The translations under genes were made by a program, and so were the position numbers. Positions 22,740 through 34,009 of a stretch of DNA of 64,000 nucleotides are shown here, piece by piece. Every line of letters starts with the position of its first letter. The stretch's first letter is position 1. The notes below the pieces were generated by a model. It had not been told where the DNA came from. It did not search any database and was given only the letters and a program-made list of their open reading frames with translations. Source of the DNA: Diphasiastrum complanatum (taxonomy: Eukaryota > Streptophyta > Lycopodiopsida > Lycopodiales > Lycopodiaceae); contig CM055103.1 in assembly GCA_029204225.1 (NCBI GenBank), forward strand, positions 42,976,604 through 43,040,603, in the 5' to 3' direction.

Positions 22740-23710
22740 CCTCAAAGCATGAGAGTTCCAAGGGAGTCCTCAATGACAATGGCCGAGTCATCAAATTGCA
22801 TGCAAATTGTCCATTCAAGTGTGCATCTTGCAAGGGTGGTGAGCATTGGAGAGTCTAATATCTTTGAATACTTTTGGAAAGTAGTAGTAGACATGAGGTG
22901 ACTTGTTTCTTACCTTTAATATTCATGGTGTTTATTACTTTGTATGACAAGACAATGAAATGGGCTGTTTTGAAATCTACATTTGTTGTTGATAAGGCAA
23001 TTTTATTGGATAACTATTTTTGTAATAGTTTGAATAGAGTCATAAAAGATGAAACATCATTTGCTTTGGAAATCTTTGTGTTCACATGCTTTGTGCATGA
23101 TCATTCCAATGTAAGGACCAAAGATTATCCTATTTCAATGATAGGAATAATGGTAGTGTTTTGCTCTTCAAGTAGAGATTGTAGAATCTACTTGTTTTTG
23201 ACCAAAGAATTTGTCAATGGTGGAAATGTGATCTTTCAAGAGTGGAAGATTTGTAAACTTGAAGAAGCACCTTTGGATCAACACCTTATTCAATTCATTG
23301 ATGTTTTGGAGTCAAGTCAAGTGGAGGATCAAGCTCAAGACCCGAGGACTCCAAGAAGAATCTTGAGTATCAAGATGGAGCCATCTAGGCTCAATCATAT
23401 GGATCAAGCAAGACAAGTTGTCTTTGGCAACATTATTTATGCACTTAATATTTTAATTGATGTATCTTCAAGTGCACAAAATGCCTTGTAATCCATGGCT
23501 TGGCATGATGTTTAGTTTTGAAGTGTGCTACATGTATATAGACACGTTTATGGAACATCTTGTAAGGGATCCTCTAAGAGGTGGTGAAAGATCCTTCATG
23601 GACATCATTCTCTATTGGAGTCTCAAAAGTTCCTTCTTTGTAGCTGGATTTTTTAGACACTTCTAAAAGCTTTCATTGATCTATCAAGAGAGTTGTAAAT
23701 AGATCAAGCT
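22740..23710 (+). pseudogene. Decayed pol scraps of element A (late integrase, linker, post-RT)
   Basis: A 205-codon frame (22874-23491, TTG-initiated as called; first ATG at 22925) aligns by eye with B and C pol. DKTMKWAVLKSTF...NYFCN parallels the AKAMRL...YLCN region of integrase. TCFV...RTKDYP matches TCFV...RTKEDP. TPRRILSIKMEPSRL matches the linker TPRHKVKPSRL before RT. A second frame (23457-23666) has GGERSFMDIILYWSLKSS, matching GNERSFEDITLYRKLIGS after RT. The integrase DDE core, RT core and RNase H are gone. The first frame is open despite strong divergence. Confidence 0.75.
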
Positions 23711-23722
23711 AAATTTGAGGAG
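23711..23722 (+). promoter_or_regulatory. Polypurine tract of element A
   Basis: AAATTTGAGGAG directly before the 3' LTR; the purine run is short, so the assignment rests on position. Confidence 0.6.
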
Positions 23723-24423
23723 TGTGAAGAATTGCCAAAAATTGGCAAATCTAGCTTGATAAAAAACCATGTAGAATAGTGTAAATTGTGTACACAAGTG
23801 GGTCCCACACATGTGAGGCCATGATGCCACATGGGAAACCCATCCTAATGTAGGTTAGGTCAAGTCAAGAGAGTTGGTCATGTCTATTTGGTGGTCATCC
23901 CTACTTTATAGGACCTACACCTAAGTTTAAGGTGAAAATTTGACCAACTAGCTACCTACCAAGCATAACTCTAGGAAATAGACTAGGGTTTCATTTTAGG
24001 TCAAGGAGAGTGAGTTAACTTCCTTATTACATGCTGGAAATCCACCTAACTTCAAGAAGGAAGTCGAATTTGCTATGTATTCCCTCTCTCCATAGTGAGA
24101 AGATAGAGAATTTTTGGAGCTCATTGGCAATCTCAAGCTAGTTCACTATGTACATTGAGTTTTTGTGATCCAAATGAAACCAAATCAATTTCTACTTGTT
24201 TCTCAGGTTGAAGGCCGTACTACAGTCTGTATTACACACGTGTGGGCTCGGATTTCAATGTTGATCAATGCTTTTGATTGCTAATGCTTGTTGTTTATCA
24301 AACTGCCAATCTAGATCAACTTTTTTGTGTCTAGTTTTTTGATAGATTGTTAAGCAAGCATCCAATCACTCTTGTGGATCTTTTGTAGATCCATTTATGG
24401 TCCTAAAGTACAGTACTTTCACA
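23723..24423 (+). repeat. 3' LTR of element A
   Basis: 701 bp, same length as the 5' LTR. CACACGTGTG at 24235-24244. Followed by the duplication ACATG (24424-24428). Confidence 0.95.
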
Positions 24424-24429
24424 ACATGG

Positions 24430-26600
24430 ATATGCAATGGGCATACTGGATTACTAGGATATTGTGAGAGATTGAAGAATCACGGAAATCGATTTTATAT
24501 GAAGAAAATTCACTTTTTAGAATGTGAGTTCATACGGATATCCTCTTATTGTCATAATAGAGATTTTCTTCTCCAAAAGACCTTAGAGGAAAATAAACAA
24601 CTTAAAATAAATAATGAAACATTACAAAAGGTAACAATCAATATCAAATCAAAACTAAAGCAAATGCAATCAATCTTACAATCTATTCAAATTAAAAACT
24701 TACAATTATTGAAGGATGTGAAATTGGCTAAGAAGAAGGTTGGGAATAAGAAGCGAAAGCGACAAAGTTGTAAGGATATTTAAACTCTTTCAAAAAGAGG
24801 CTATCGAAATAGAAGAAGTCATGCATCCAAGTAAGCATATTCTGATTTTTGTAACTTGATCAATGACATATGGATTTGTTTCAGCTACGGTGATATTCTG
24901 CTAACTATCTGTCTTTTTGCAAATCTGCATTAGTAGCTCCTTGGAATATTAAGGACAATGCTTGGAATGTCGTTGAGCTCAATGTTGACAGACAAATCCA
25001 CTGAGTGTATCATGATGAACAATAGGAGTTTGAATGTAAAGTGCAAAATAACAAAGTCTTTGATGGTGGACATTCAAAAAAAATTAGATAAGACTATACT
25101 TCAAGGTGCTTGTGATTCTGCAGGTATTATATGCAACAATATTTAAACTTATTAGAGAAGCTTTTAGGCAAGTTTGATTAAAAAAAGCCCCAATCCCAAG
25201 GTCATATCACTTGGAAAGAGAGAGATACGTTAAACATAGGTATGCATAAGATCATTGGTACCCCATTTCATATTGAGGAGGTGTATGAAACTGATGGAAG
25301 ATCAATATCTTATAATTCATCAAACAACTTATTTGTTGATCTAAATTACTTGCTAAGATACATCATCACATTCTATAATATAACCTTTGAAAAGGTGAAT
25401 GGCAAAATAATCATAGTACCTAAGTTGGATGTGTCAGAAATTGTGAAAGGGCAGAAGATGGAGATGGTTAGTATAACTCTCATGAATGGTACACTATGAC
25501 AAACAGCGGACCAAGGAGATTTCAGATTTAGTGTCCAGTCTAAGAATGATATATGGTGGTTTGTAGCATTTCAAGTAATTTCTCTCATTATTACATTAGA
25601 TTCAATGGATAATGTTGATTCATATTAGATTAAGTTTGATTAATTATTTGGACAGGTACTGAAAGAGGATCATGATATATTATCATGGATATTTTCTAGG
25701 ACATCTTATCATCATCAAGGACGATATGGATGGAGGATTTCTCAATGTTCCAGGAGTTGGAGACTTCAATGTTGTGATTTGAAAACATTGAAATGCATGT
25801 ATACCCATTCCCTTGAAAAATGTGCATGATTGCAGTCTTCATGCAGAAGTTAGATTAATAGAAAAGCTCATTTATCTTCATATATTTTTGCTTGGAATAC
25901 TAAGCCAGTATCATTCTCGAAGGAAGCTATCTCAAGATTAGAAGATGTTTTATTGAACGCGGGACTTCATAAGGGACATCTCAAAATACATAAAGATGAA
26001 AAGCTTTCAGGAAAGACATGAAATATGCCTATAAAGCCAAGCATAAAAGGAGCAAAAGCACGTTGATTCCTATCAAACCATACTGGTAAGGCTTCCAATA
26101 TTCAACACTCAGTCTGGATGGATATCATTACTACCATCAGGACTTCGAGAAGAGCGGCAAAGCTAGATTAGTAAAAGTTGATGTATGGAGGAAGCTTGAT
26201 AGTATGATTGAAATTTTAAGAAAAGATAATTTTTTTGATATTGATAACAAAAGACTTGTGTCGAATTTGTTGATGTAGTATTAAAAGCATGGGGAGAAGA
26301 TCACATCACTCATTACATGGTTAGTATAAATGCTTCGAGATGCTTTTTGTTTTCCCTATATATTTTGATCCAAGCATAAGACTGACATTATGATTTTGAC
26401 ATGTGCAACACAAACTAAGACATCATACAACATTTTTTGAAAACATAGTATGGAAGCATGAGTGTCTGGTCATCACAAGAGATGGAGAAGTCACATTGGC
26501 AAGTACGGACAACATTTCATCAAAATAGACAACATGGAAGAACCAATGAAGAAAAAAACTACATTTGTCAATTAATTCAGTGGTTCTACCGCATAGTTCA
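24430..26600 (+). pseudogene. Unrecognised gene family, copy 1 (decayed)
   Basis: Plus-strand open pieces in changing frames: 24500-24783 (Lys-rich coiled coil), 24958-25146 (KKLDKTILQGACDSAGI), 25242-25499 (VNGKIIIVPKLDVSEIVKGQ), about 25820-25900 (SLHAEVRLIEKLIYLHIF), about 26040-26090 (KPSIKGAKAR.FLSNHT) and a match near 26450-26510 to the IWSSQGMETSHW block of copy 2. The same blocks in the same order occur at 34.0-35.8 kb. Stops and frameshifts separate them; some gaps could be introns. I do not recognise the family; multi-copy presence suggests a transposon or transposon-carried gene. Element A inserted at its 5' edge. Confidence 0.6.
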
Positions 26601-26850
26601 GATTTGACAAATAACAAAATCCACAAGATACAACAAGTTTAGAAAAGCATGCAAGTGCATACAAGAAGAGAGAAATTAGAATATTGCTTAATAACAGATT
26701 ACATTCTTCTTGAAAATGTGCCATCTACAAATGATTTTAATATATCATCAAATTATGACAAGTTCATAAAAGCAAGAGAGAAGAGCATCATAATCAAATG
26801 ATATGTAATCAATGTAAATGTATTGATTGTATCATAACAGAAAACAAAGT

Positions 26851-27160
26851 TCACTCTTCATCATCAGTTTTTGATTCTCCTCTTATGACTATATTGTCAT
26901 GAAGAAATTCTCTGCTTGAGTATGCATCTAATATGGCTGTTATGTGTAAGGATGGTATCAAGAAAACCATTTGATTGAGTAATAGTTTATACCTGTATGT
27001 CCTTTCCATTGTTGCTATACGTAAGAATGGTATAAAGAATTCAATCGGCATAACTGCATCTTGACCATAGACAAGCTGGAATGGTGTTTGATTTGTACTA
27101 TCTTTGTGCTGAATGCCCATAATGTTGCATGCAATTTATGTTCCCAATCAGAATAATGTT
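26851..27160 (-). pseudogene. Ty3/gypsy integrase C-terminal scrap
   Basis: The minus strand reads SDWEHKLHATLWA, then TPFQLVYGQDAVMPIEF and IPFLRIA, the typical end of a gypsy integrase core. After this comes a non-integrase tail, AYSSREFLHDNIV. A similar tail (ERRLFLHDNTMH) follows copy 2 of the unknown gene at about 36 kb. No other gypsy domain or LTR was found here. Confidence 0.75.
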
Positions 27161-27900
27161 TTACGGCTTTGTTTTGGCTAGTTGTAAAAATAAGCCGGCA
27201 TAGCCGTGATAAAGTCCTACCATGTACAGAGTTGGTTTTACTAATATATGGTTGTCTAGTGCATTTTCAGAAAAACTGTGTTGTCGTGGGAGCCCTAGTC
27301 ATGAATGCCAAAAAAGTCAACTTCAGTCAAAGAAACATATTTATCGGGCAAAAACCAAATTGTGAATTATGGGCAATACTAAAAAGTTGCAGAAACCCTA
27401 ACGAGTAAAATTGGGCAAATTATTGGAATGAAGTGAAAGACCTCTTGTAAATGATTGATGTTACCATGAATATTTGACTCGTAATTAGTGTCTCTGTCAC
27501 AATTGCTTGGCTATATACACATAGAATTTTGTATAGTCAAAATCAATTTATTGACGTGAAAAGTGCATTGAATACTTGAACACATATAAGTACCTACTCA
27601 CATTGTTGAGAAATAAAAATGTATCACTTTGATCTATCCAAATCTTGGTGGAGTCAATGGAAAAATAACCACTATCATCTTTTCTCACAGTCATAGTAGG
27701 ACCATTACAAATAACTTTAGACCATTCTACATCAAATATGAAAAAGCTGAATTGCCTACATCAAACAGTCTTGAAAACATGTAGATATGGGAGAAATAGC
27801 ATGTGAAAGTAGTCTAGGTTCTCAGTAATTCCAAACTCAATAAGATATGCACTTAGGGTGCTCTCATGCCTAGATCTCGAGGACGACAGCATCGCTCTCA
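27161..27900. other. No recognised gene
   Basis: Short frames only (for example 27169-27408 plus); no motif recognised. Confidence 0.45.
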
Positions 27901-27903
27901 GGC

Positions 27904-28066
27904 AGATATCGCTTCTATGCGAGGGGTATGCAAACAGGAGAGATTGTAAAGAACGCACACAGAAGCGATATGTATGGAAAATGCAGTTGGGATATCGCAC
28001 TAGTGCGCAGGCAGAAGACTAGCAATGATAGATACTACAAATAGCGCGCACAAGAGCGATATATAG
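27904..28066. repeat. Two GATATCGC-type hairpins
   Basis: 27904-27972 pairs AGATATCGCTTCTATGCG with CGCACACAGAAGCGATATGT. 27988-28066 pairs GGGATATCGCACTAGTGCGC with GCGCGCACAAGAGCGATATA. The arm pattern resembles the hairpins at 10.5 and 53.3 kb. Confidence 0.7.
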
Positions 28067-28168
28067 TGAAAATCGAGAAAAAAGAAAGTAAAATATTAGT
28101 CGAGTTGCATGTCTTTTATAGGCAATCTTTCACACGTGCGGGTCAACAGTCAACCAAACACGTGTGAA

Positions 28169-28360
28169 CTCCCTAATGGTCCGTACGACTGCACACGTGT
28201 GATCTGACTACTGGACACGTGTCATGAGTTCAATGGGTAGAAAACATGACACATGTCACCTCCCTAATGGTCCGATGACTACACACGTGTGATCTGACTA
28301 TTGGACATGAGTCACGAGGTCATTGGTTGGAAATGTGCCACATGTCATCTCCCTATTGCA
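28169..28360. repeat. ~90-bp tandem repeat with CACACGTGTG boxes
   Basis: Units start CTCCCTAATGG at 28169 and 28260, with a partial third at 28349. Each full unit carries CACACGTGTGATCTGACTA (28192, 28282). Similar ACACGTG elements lie just upstream at 28130-28165. Confidence 0.85.
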
Positions 28361-28369
28361 CCGTAAAGC

Positions 28370-29380
28370 AACCAGCCCCCAAGAGAGTCCCAAAAAAAGT
28401 AAGGAGGGTCATTAATCCAAAGTTTCCTTTTGTAGATAATGTAGATACTGCTGTAAACACAACTACAACAATTTTGGATAATCCAATTTTTCCTATAGAT
28501 ACTTCTCATCCACCTCCTCCTCCTCCTACACTATTTTATACATATATAGATATGGATGAGTATCTTAAATTTGAGAGTGACATATCCGATGTTGTAGATA
28601 GAATTGGACTTCCATTTTGTTTTAGATTAAAGGAACTTGATTTCAATATAAATTATAGGGTTATTGATTGTTTGGATATGAAAAATAGACAGGCTTCAAT
28701 CAACGATCTTGTGATAGAGTGTGGGGTCACACTCTTGCAAGTTGACATTGCAAGAGATTCATCAAGTGAAATTTTGGTGCTCAACAATTTTTTCCTTCAG
28801 ACAATCAAGGAGAAGAACAACACTTTGTCACAATGTCTTTAGTGGATGCACAATAGTTACAAAATACCTTTTGGTGCCTTATCACTACAAGTAAGTCAAT
28901 TTAAATGCTTCTTGATGTTTATAGCATTATCGTTGGCATTATCATTTGAAATATTTCTCAAAATCGCAGCTAACGAACTCTCTATTTTATTTTGCAGTAA
29001 GCACTAGAGTTTAAACTTGATCTCTATCAAGAGATCTGCAAATAATGGAATTAAACTTTTTTGTGTAAAGATGAATATGGCTAGTAATACACATAAGGAT
29101 ATTGACTCGATCCTGCTGATTGTATGTAAATACATTCCATCAGAGACTCCCCATGCAACTGAATGGGAGATCATCAGTCTAGAGGTAAATTTTGTCCTTC
29201 TCATCAGCATTTTGAAATCAACAATCTAATGTGTTCTTATAATTGTGTGGTTTCCCATTATTGATGTCTTGTGTGCTAAACTTTTTGCAGTCACTTCAAC
29301 AAAATGATTCATTCAATTGTGGTTGGTACACTTTGTACAATGCAAAGTTGTTTTTTGAGTGCTTCATCCTTCACTATTGA
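28370..29380 (+). pseudogene. Ulp1/C48-like cysteine protease relic with introns
   Basis: The first open block (to 28842) has a proline tract and INDLVIECGVTLLQ...LVLNNFFLQTIKEK, which fits the start of a Ulp1 domain. A TAG follows, then readable sequence to a GTAAGT near 28890. A block at 29017-29184 contains a DIDS (possible catalytic Asp). A canonical 106-bp GT-AG intron (29185-29290) follows, then an exon with QQNDSFNCGWYTLY, the Ulp1 glutamine/cysteine active-site block, ending at TGA 29378-29380. The catalytic His-Trp was not found. Ulp1 domains occur in host SUMO/NEDD8 proteases and are often carried by plant DNA transposons. Confidence 0.6.
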
Positions 29381-31160
29381 TATTTCAAAGGTAACTTATT
29401 TGTGTATTCTTAGTTTTGGAATCATGATTCATTTTTCTATTCTGAAAATTTTCTAACCTTAACTGATACATGAATATTCTATATTGCAATATAAACTTCT
29501 TGAATACACAGCATCCCAGGCGTACAGATTTAAGCAAGAAATGATCTTGGGCATACTGGCAAGGGCAAGGCTTCAGCCACCCCCTGTCTATTGATGATGG
29601 CGCACCGGATGATGTTATTATACTAAATAAAGATTAGAAAAATAAAAATATCATAGAACAGACATAGATTGAAAATGTATAGAATTAATAGGAAAATATA
29701 CATTTATATATCAAATGCAGTTCCATTTTATTGAATTTGGGAGCCCAAAATACATGTACTAATGCCCAACTTGGGCTTCTATTTATTGAATGAAAGATTC
29801 TATACACAGAGTTTGCTGAATTTTATTTGAAGCTATTGTTCTTCCACAATGGTGATTGTTGTAAGTAGATCTTTGCAGCACGTTACCAACTCCTATCTTT
29901 TTCACATCTGTGACAAGGCAAATATTAGTGAACATGCCATTGCAAATTATGACATTTTTCTTTAGTTTGTTCTATTTTGAAATGGCAGTAAACATAGAGT
30001 ACTTACGAGTCTTCAATTGATGATGAATCTGAAATAAGTCGGTAGATTGATATGTAATAGCATGAGCTCTACTCTGATCAAATCAAGCATCCAATGCTCT
30101 TCCACCTCGACCATAGTCAAAAATTCTTCATTGTGTATGATGTTTATCTCCTTTCGGTTTGTGTGACCATTTAGTTCAAAGTCTTGACCTAGTGGTAGCC
30201 ATGTGCCATCAATTTTCTTGTATCTCTTATAGCTAAATGTGAGACTGAGCATTTGTTTTTCAATATGATAATGGAAGATCATTGATGATCTTTTTATCTT
30301 GCATTTTATATCATTATTTTTTTTACTATCCTAGCCTTGATCCATGAGATCTGACAAAGTCTCATCTGATAAATCCTTGCAAACAAATAAAGTTGGCGCC
30401 TTCGAACACTTGCACTTGAGAAAAAATCAACAAATATATGCAATGAGAGAAACCAACTTAGGTGAACAATTTTCAAACCCGTACTCTTCTTCATGGCATT
30501 TCTAACATCCAAGAGTATCTTCATCTGAAGGATTCAGAAACAATAGTGTCAGGAATAGGCCACTCATCACTCTGAAAACTTGGCAATGAAGTTATTTCAA
30601 GCCTGTCAAAACCTCCATCCGTTTGTGGTATATATGAAGCTTCATAAAAATATATACCACTATCTACAAGTTCCTTTGGACTTCTTCCTCTGTATTGCAA
30701 CTTTCCAACATCAAAGTGAATCACATCCAATATTCTTGCAAGTGATTATGTTGGCTCCCATTCACTTATTTTTTATGGATATAAATCTAGAAGAAGAAAA
30801 ACGTTGGAATATTTAAATCGTAATCTGAATAGCATCAATCAAAACACACCTATGATTATAATAGAGTACATATGTTTTGATATACTTACAATTACATTTC
30901 TGATGATCATGAGGATTGATATCTTGTACTTTTATTTCTGACTGTATATAAACATGTTGTACTAAAACTTCTGATATAGAGTGACTGTTGGGAAGTGTCT
31001 TAAACTACAAAATCTTTACTTTCCAATAAGATTTGTATGTCATCTTTGCCCTTTTCTTCTGTCAAAAATTGTCCTTCGATGATGGATGCAACAACACCCA
31101 TGAATTCTTTGTATATTTTGTTGGCTTATAGTTACAAGCGTCATCGTATGAGGATTGGTT
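29381..31160. other. Unrecognised short ORFs
   Basis: Minus-strand frames at 30013-30282 (KRYKKIDGTWLPLGQDFELN) and 30306-30730 (two overlapping frames with GGFDRLEITSLPSF) are adjacent and may be one broken minus-strand gene. No family recognised. Confidence 0.35.
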
Positions 31161-31169
31161 GGCACACCT

Positions 31170-31440
31170 TGAAGCTATTCAAGAGTAAGCAAATTTGAAG
31201 CAAGCTTTACTGGATTTGCACGCCACCTAAGATGAGATGGCTACTACGAAAGAAGAACTGCATGACAAAGAGTGAGAATGTTAAAAGTTGCAAAGTGAGG
31301 TCAAATTTTTAATGGCAGATGTGATACAATTTAAAGATCAAGTTAAGGCTACAAGCATGTCCTTATCCAAAGCAATTCAACAAAGAATACAACAAAGCTC
31401 TGGTAATCCGTAGCAGGAGCATATGGTTCAACCACCATGA
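31170..31440 (+). pseudogene. Coiled-coil coding relic, unrecognised
   Basis: One plus-strand frame reads QALLDLHAT.DEMATTKEEL and SEVKFLMADVIQFKDQVK, a heptad-rich coiled coil with a few stops. Function unknown; it may be part of a decayed transposon Gag or a host scrap. Confidence 0.35.
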
Positions 31441-31449
31441 ATTATCTAT

Positions 31450-32940
31450 CAAATAACCACCTTCGGAAGGGAGGTAGTGCTTTTATATAAGGCCCTACAA
31501 CCCTGAATGTGTCTCAAAAATACTATATATGCATGGAATGTTGATTTTATCTTTTTACCAGGGTTTAGGGACATAACTACTGAGTGGTTGGAGCCATCGA
31601 CACTTTTAGATTTCTATGTACATTTTGGCAGGAAGTGGTCTAAGAACACAAGGGATTTTAGCATGGGCCATTCTGTAGTGCAAAATTGCCTTCCAAGCAT
31701 ATGATGGTGTCAAGATTTTGGTGGGCAACACAACATTATTTGCACTTCAGTATATCTATGATATGGAAAAGAAATTTGCCTAGCAAAAGAATGTACACTC
31801 TCAAATAATAAAGCAGCAGGCTAAATTTAAAACTTGGTTCAAGCACTTTCACAAATTTTCTTCCTCATACGATAGTATTGCACATAACATTGATTTGACA
31901 TATCTAATTTTGTGGACCATTTATTGTGATTGGGAGCGAAATCATGAAAATCATGTGGAGAATACTGTCACACTTATTGACAAAAGATGACCAAATTATG
32001 CTACAAAAATTTACAAGACATACAGTTCAATAGAATTTTGACACTTTGTTACTATTGCAATGAAGCAAGTACACAATATGTATGTAAAAAGAACATGTAC
32101 ATTGTTAAACCCTGTGTGTCTAAACAACATCATGTAAAGTTAAAGTTAATATGGACCTCATGTTAAAGTTAGTAGAGGCCAAATGTTAATGAAGGCCAAG
32201 TGTATAATGAAATATATAAACATTTTGTATTATTAGTATTCGAGGTAGGGTCACTATCTAAGCAGTTATGTTTAAGAAGGTAACTAAGTCATTTTTAGAA
32301 GCTATAACGACCGTAGGTGACCGTAAGCTGAATGGTTATGGCATCCTGCAGTTTAATGTAGTTTAGTTATGTTTAAGGTAGGAAATGTGTATAAATACAA
32401 GGACTTCAACCCAATTGGGAGATGGCTGGTTGATAAGTGTGCATTTAGCATTTGATGATTAGTAAAGGGTGAGAGCTATCTTTACATTCATTAATAATTA
32501 GTGAAGGGTGAGAGCTATCTTTATATGCTTTAGACCTTCTATGCCAGCATCCCCAACTTTGCTAAATACGATAGAATCATCCCAACATTCACTTCAAAAT
32601 GTCAAATGAAATCAAACCCTTTTGTTGTGGTCAACATAGTGAACAATTGGTGAGGCACGAAAATACAAGAAAATAGGATGCTAAATAGTAAATAACAATC
32701 CCGAACATAGTTTGAAAAGTGCGAAACTAACACACAAAAATTCAAACCTACAGACACAAAAATGTATAACATCACAATAACATGTGAATCACACATATTG
32801 CACCGCTTACAAAAGAAAGTAATCCTCAAAAAGACACCACGTACAATTGTCATTTAGTGTTTGAAAAAGAGACTGCACGACGTCTTAACGCAGTGACGAA
32901 ATACATTTATGACTTTAAAGTTGTTACAACACATTGCAAC
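31450..32940. other. No recognised gene; possible promoter/LTR-like segment
   Basis: Around 31700-32030 an open plus-strand stretch (DGVKILVGNTTLFALQY...) is unidentified. At 32391 there is TATAAATACA. Two copies of ATTAG.AAAGGGTGAGAGCTATC-type sequence follow (32458-32484 and 32497-32523). The TATA plus short repeats look like part of an LTR, but no partner copy is in the window. Confidence 0.35.
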
Positions 32941-33156
32941 CTATGTAACTAGTTTAGGTCTCTCTTCCTTAGGAAAGTGTACAAAGGCCTTACATCCAAA
33001 GATTCGCAAGTGGTTCACCTTTGGCTTCTTCTTCGTGAATGTTTCCTCAGGTGTTATCTTTGGTATGGCAATGGTAGGACTTCTATTTTGAAGATAGACT
33101 GCCGTGCTACATGCTTCTGACCAAACTGATTCCAAGACTGTAGAGTGTTCACTCAA
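32941..33156 (-). pseudogene. Element F: copia integrase fragment
   Basis: The frame reads SVWSEACSTAVYLQNRSPT, then KPKVNHLRIFGCKAFVHF, the region after the integrase catalytic core. Its sequence is closer to Tnt1/Tork-like integrases than to B or C. It is joined within 500 bp to leader, PBS and a likely LTR, so gag, protease and the integrase core have been deleted. Confidence 0.8.
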
Positions 33157-33633
33157 GAAATTCCGTGGAGAAACGGTGATTTTAGCTCAACTTGACAAAG
33201 TGGCTTTTTTTACCTTTTTACCGCAAATCTGCTAGGCTAATTGTCTGGAGACAAATCTCTCACAAAAACCTCAAAATCTCTCCATGGCTGGTTGACAATG
33301 TGATTAGCTTCCTTCCTGTCCTTATGGCATCCAAAACGGTGCACAAACAGCGAAGAAATCACTAGTTATGTATAGAAACCGTAACCCCAATCCCGGTTTC
33401 AATTTTCAGTTGGCTTCAAAATTGTCAATTTTTCACCAAATTTTTCCCTATTTGATGCTATGCACATGCTAATAATCCCTCTGCTGAGCTTAGCAAGCCT
33501 CTATAAACTAGAAACTGTGCACCAGTGCTTCTCTTTCCGTCTTCAACCCACCGTAAACCCCGAACTCTCAGAAGACAGTTCTCCCGAGGCTCTCTTCAAC
33601 GGCGATGTTGTACTATGTACACTCCCTATACGA

Positions 33634-33916
33634 CTCTGATACCAGCTTAGAATTTGCTTTGCACAGGAACACAGATCATGCTACACAGTAACACAGACAG
33701 AAAACACTCTCCACAGCAAGCTCACATAGCAACTGTATTTCTCAAAATGAAATTACACTGTACATATAGTTGTTCACTCAGGCAACCCATGCATGACCCA
33801 GGTTGCTCATGGCGGGATGCATGTCTCGTCAACTTGCCTCGTGACAAGGCCAACTGATCCTTATCCATTGATAGGACCCACAGTACAGTAACACAATGAT
33901 TCTACTTTAATTCTAA
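33634..33916 (-). repeat. Element F: PBS and probable 5' LTR
   Basis: 33634-33644 is CTCTGATACCA (complement TGGTATCAGAG, a PBS). The DNA to its right starts TTAGAATT at 33647 and ends AATTCTAA at 33916, an inverted pair that may mark worn LTR ends (about 270 bp). Canonical TG/CA ends are absent, so the LTR limits are uncertain. Confidence 0.4.
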
Positions 33917-34009
33917 CTTGTTGTAGATCATGTTCGGTGGCAAAGAACTATTAAACATATTGTTCATGCATTGGAGAATTTCTAAGTCATGTTTTATCGA
34001 GAAAGTCAA

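Larger units (their letters stand above)
13424..24423 (+). mobile_element. Element A: Gag-protease-only copia retrotransposon (hosts element B)
   Basis: Two 701-bp LTRs (13424-14124, 23723-24423) differ at about eight positions. They start TGTGAAGAATTG, end CTTTCACA, and are flanked by ACATG duplications. A PBS (14125-14137) and a short polypurine tract (23711-23722) are in place. Without B the element is about 4.6 kb. It encodes Gag, zinc knuckle and aspartic protease, then a natural-looking stop. The GAG-preintegrase domain, the integrase catalytic core, the RT core and RNase H are missing; only decayed pol scraps remain before the 3' LTR. The near-identical LTRs show that it moved recently in this reduced or nearly reduced form, so it probably used proteins from elsewhere. 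Confidence 0.93.
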
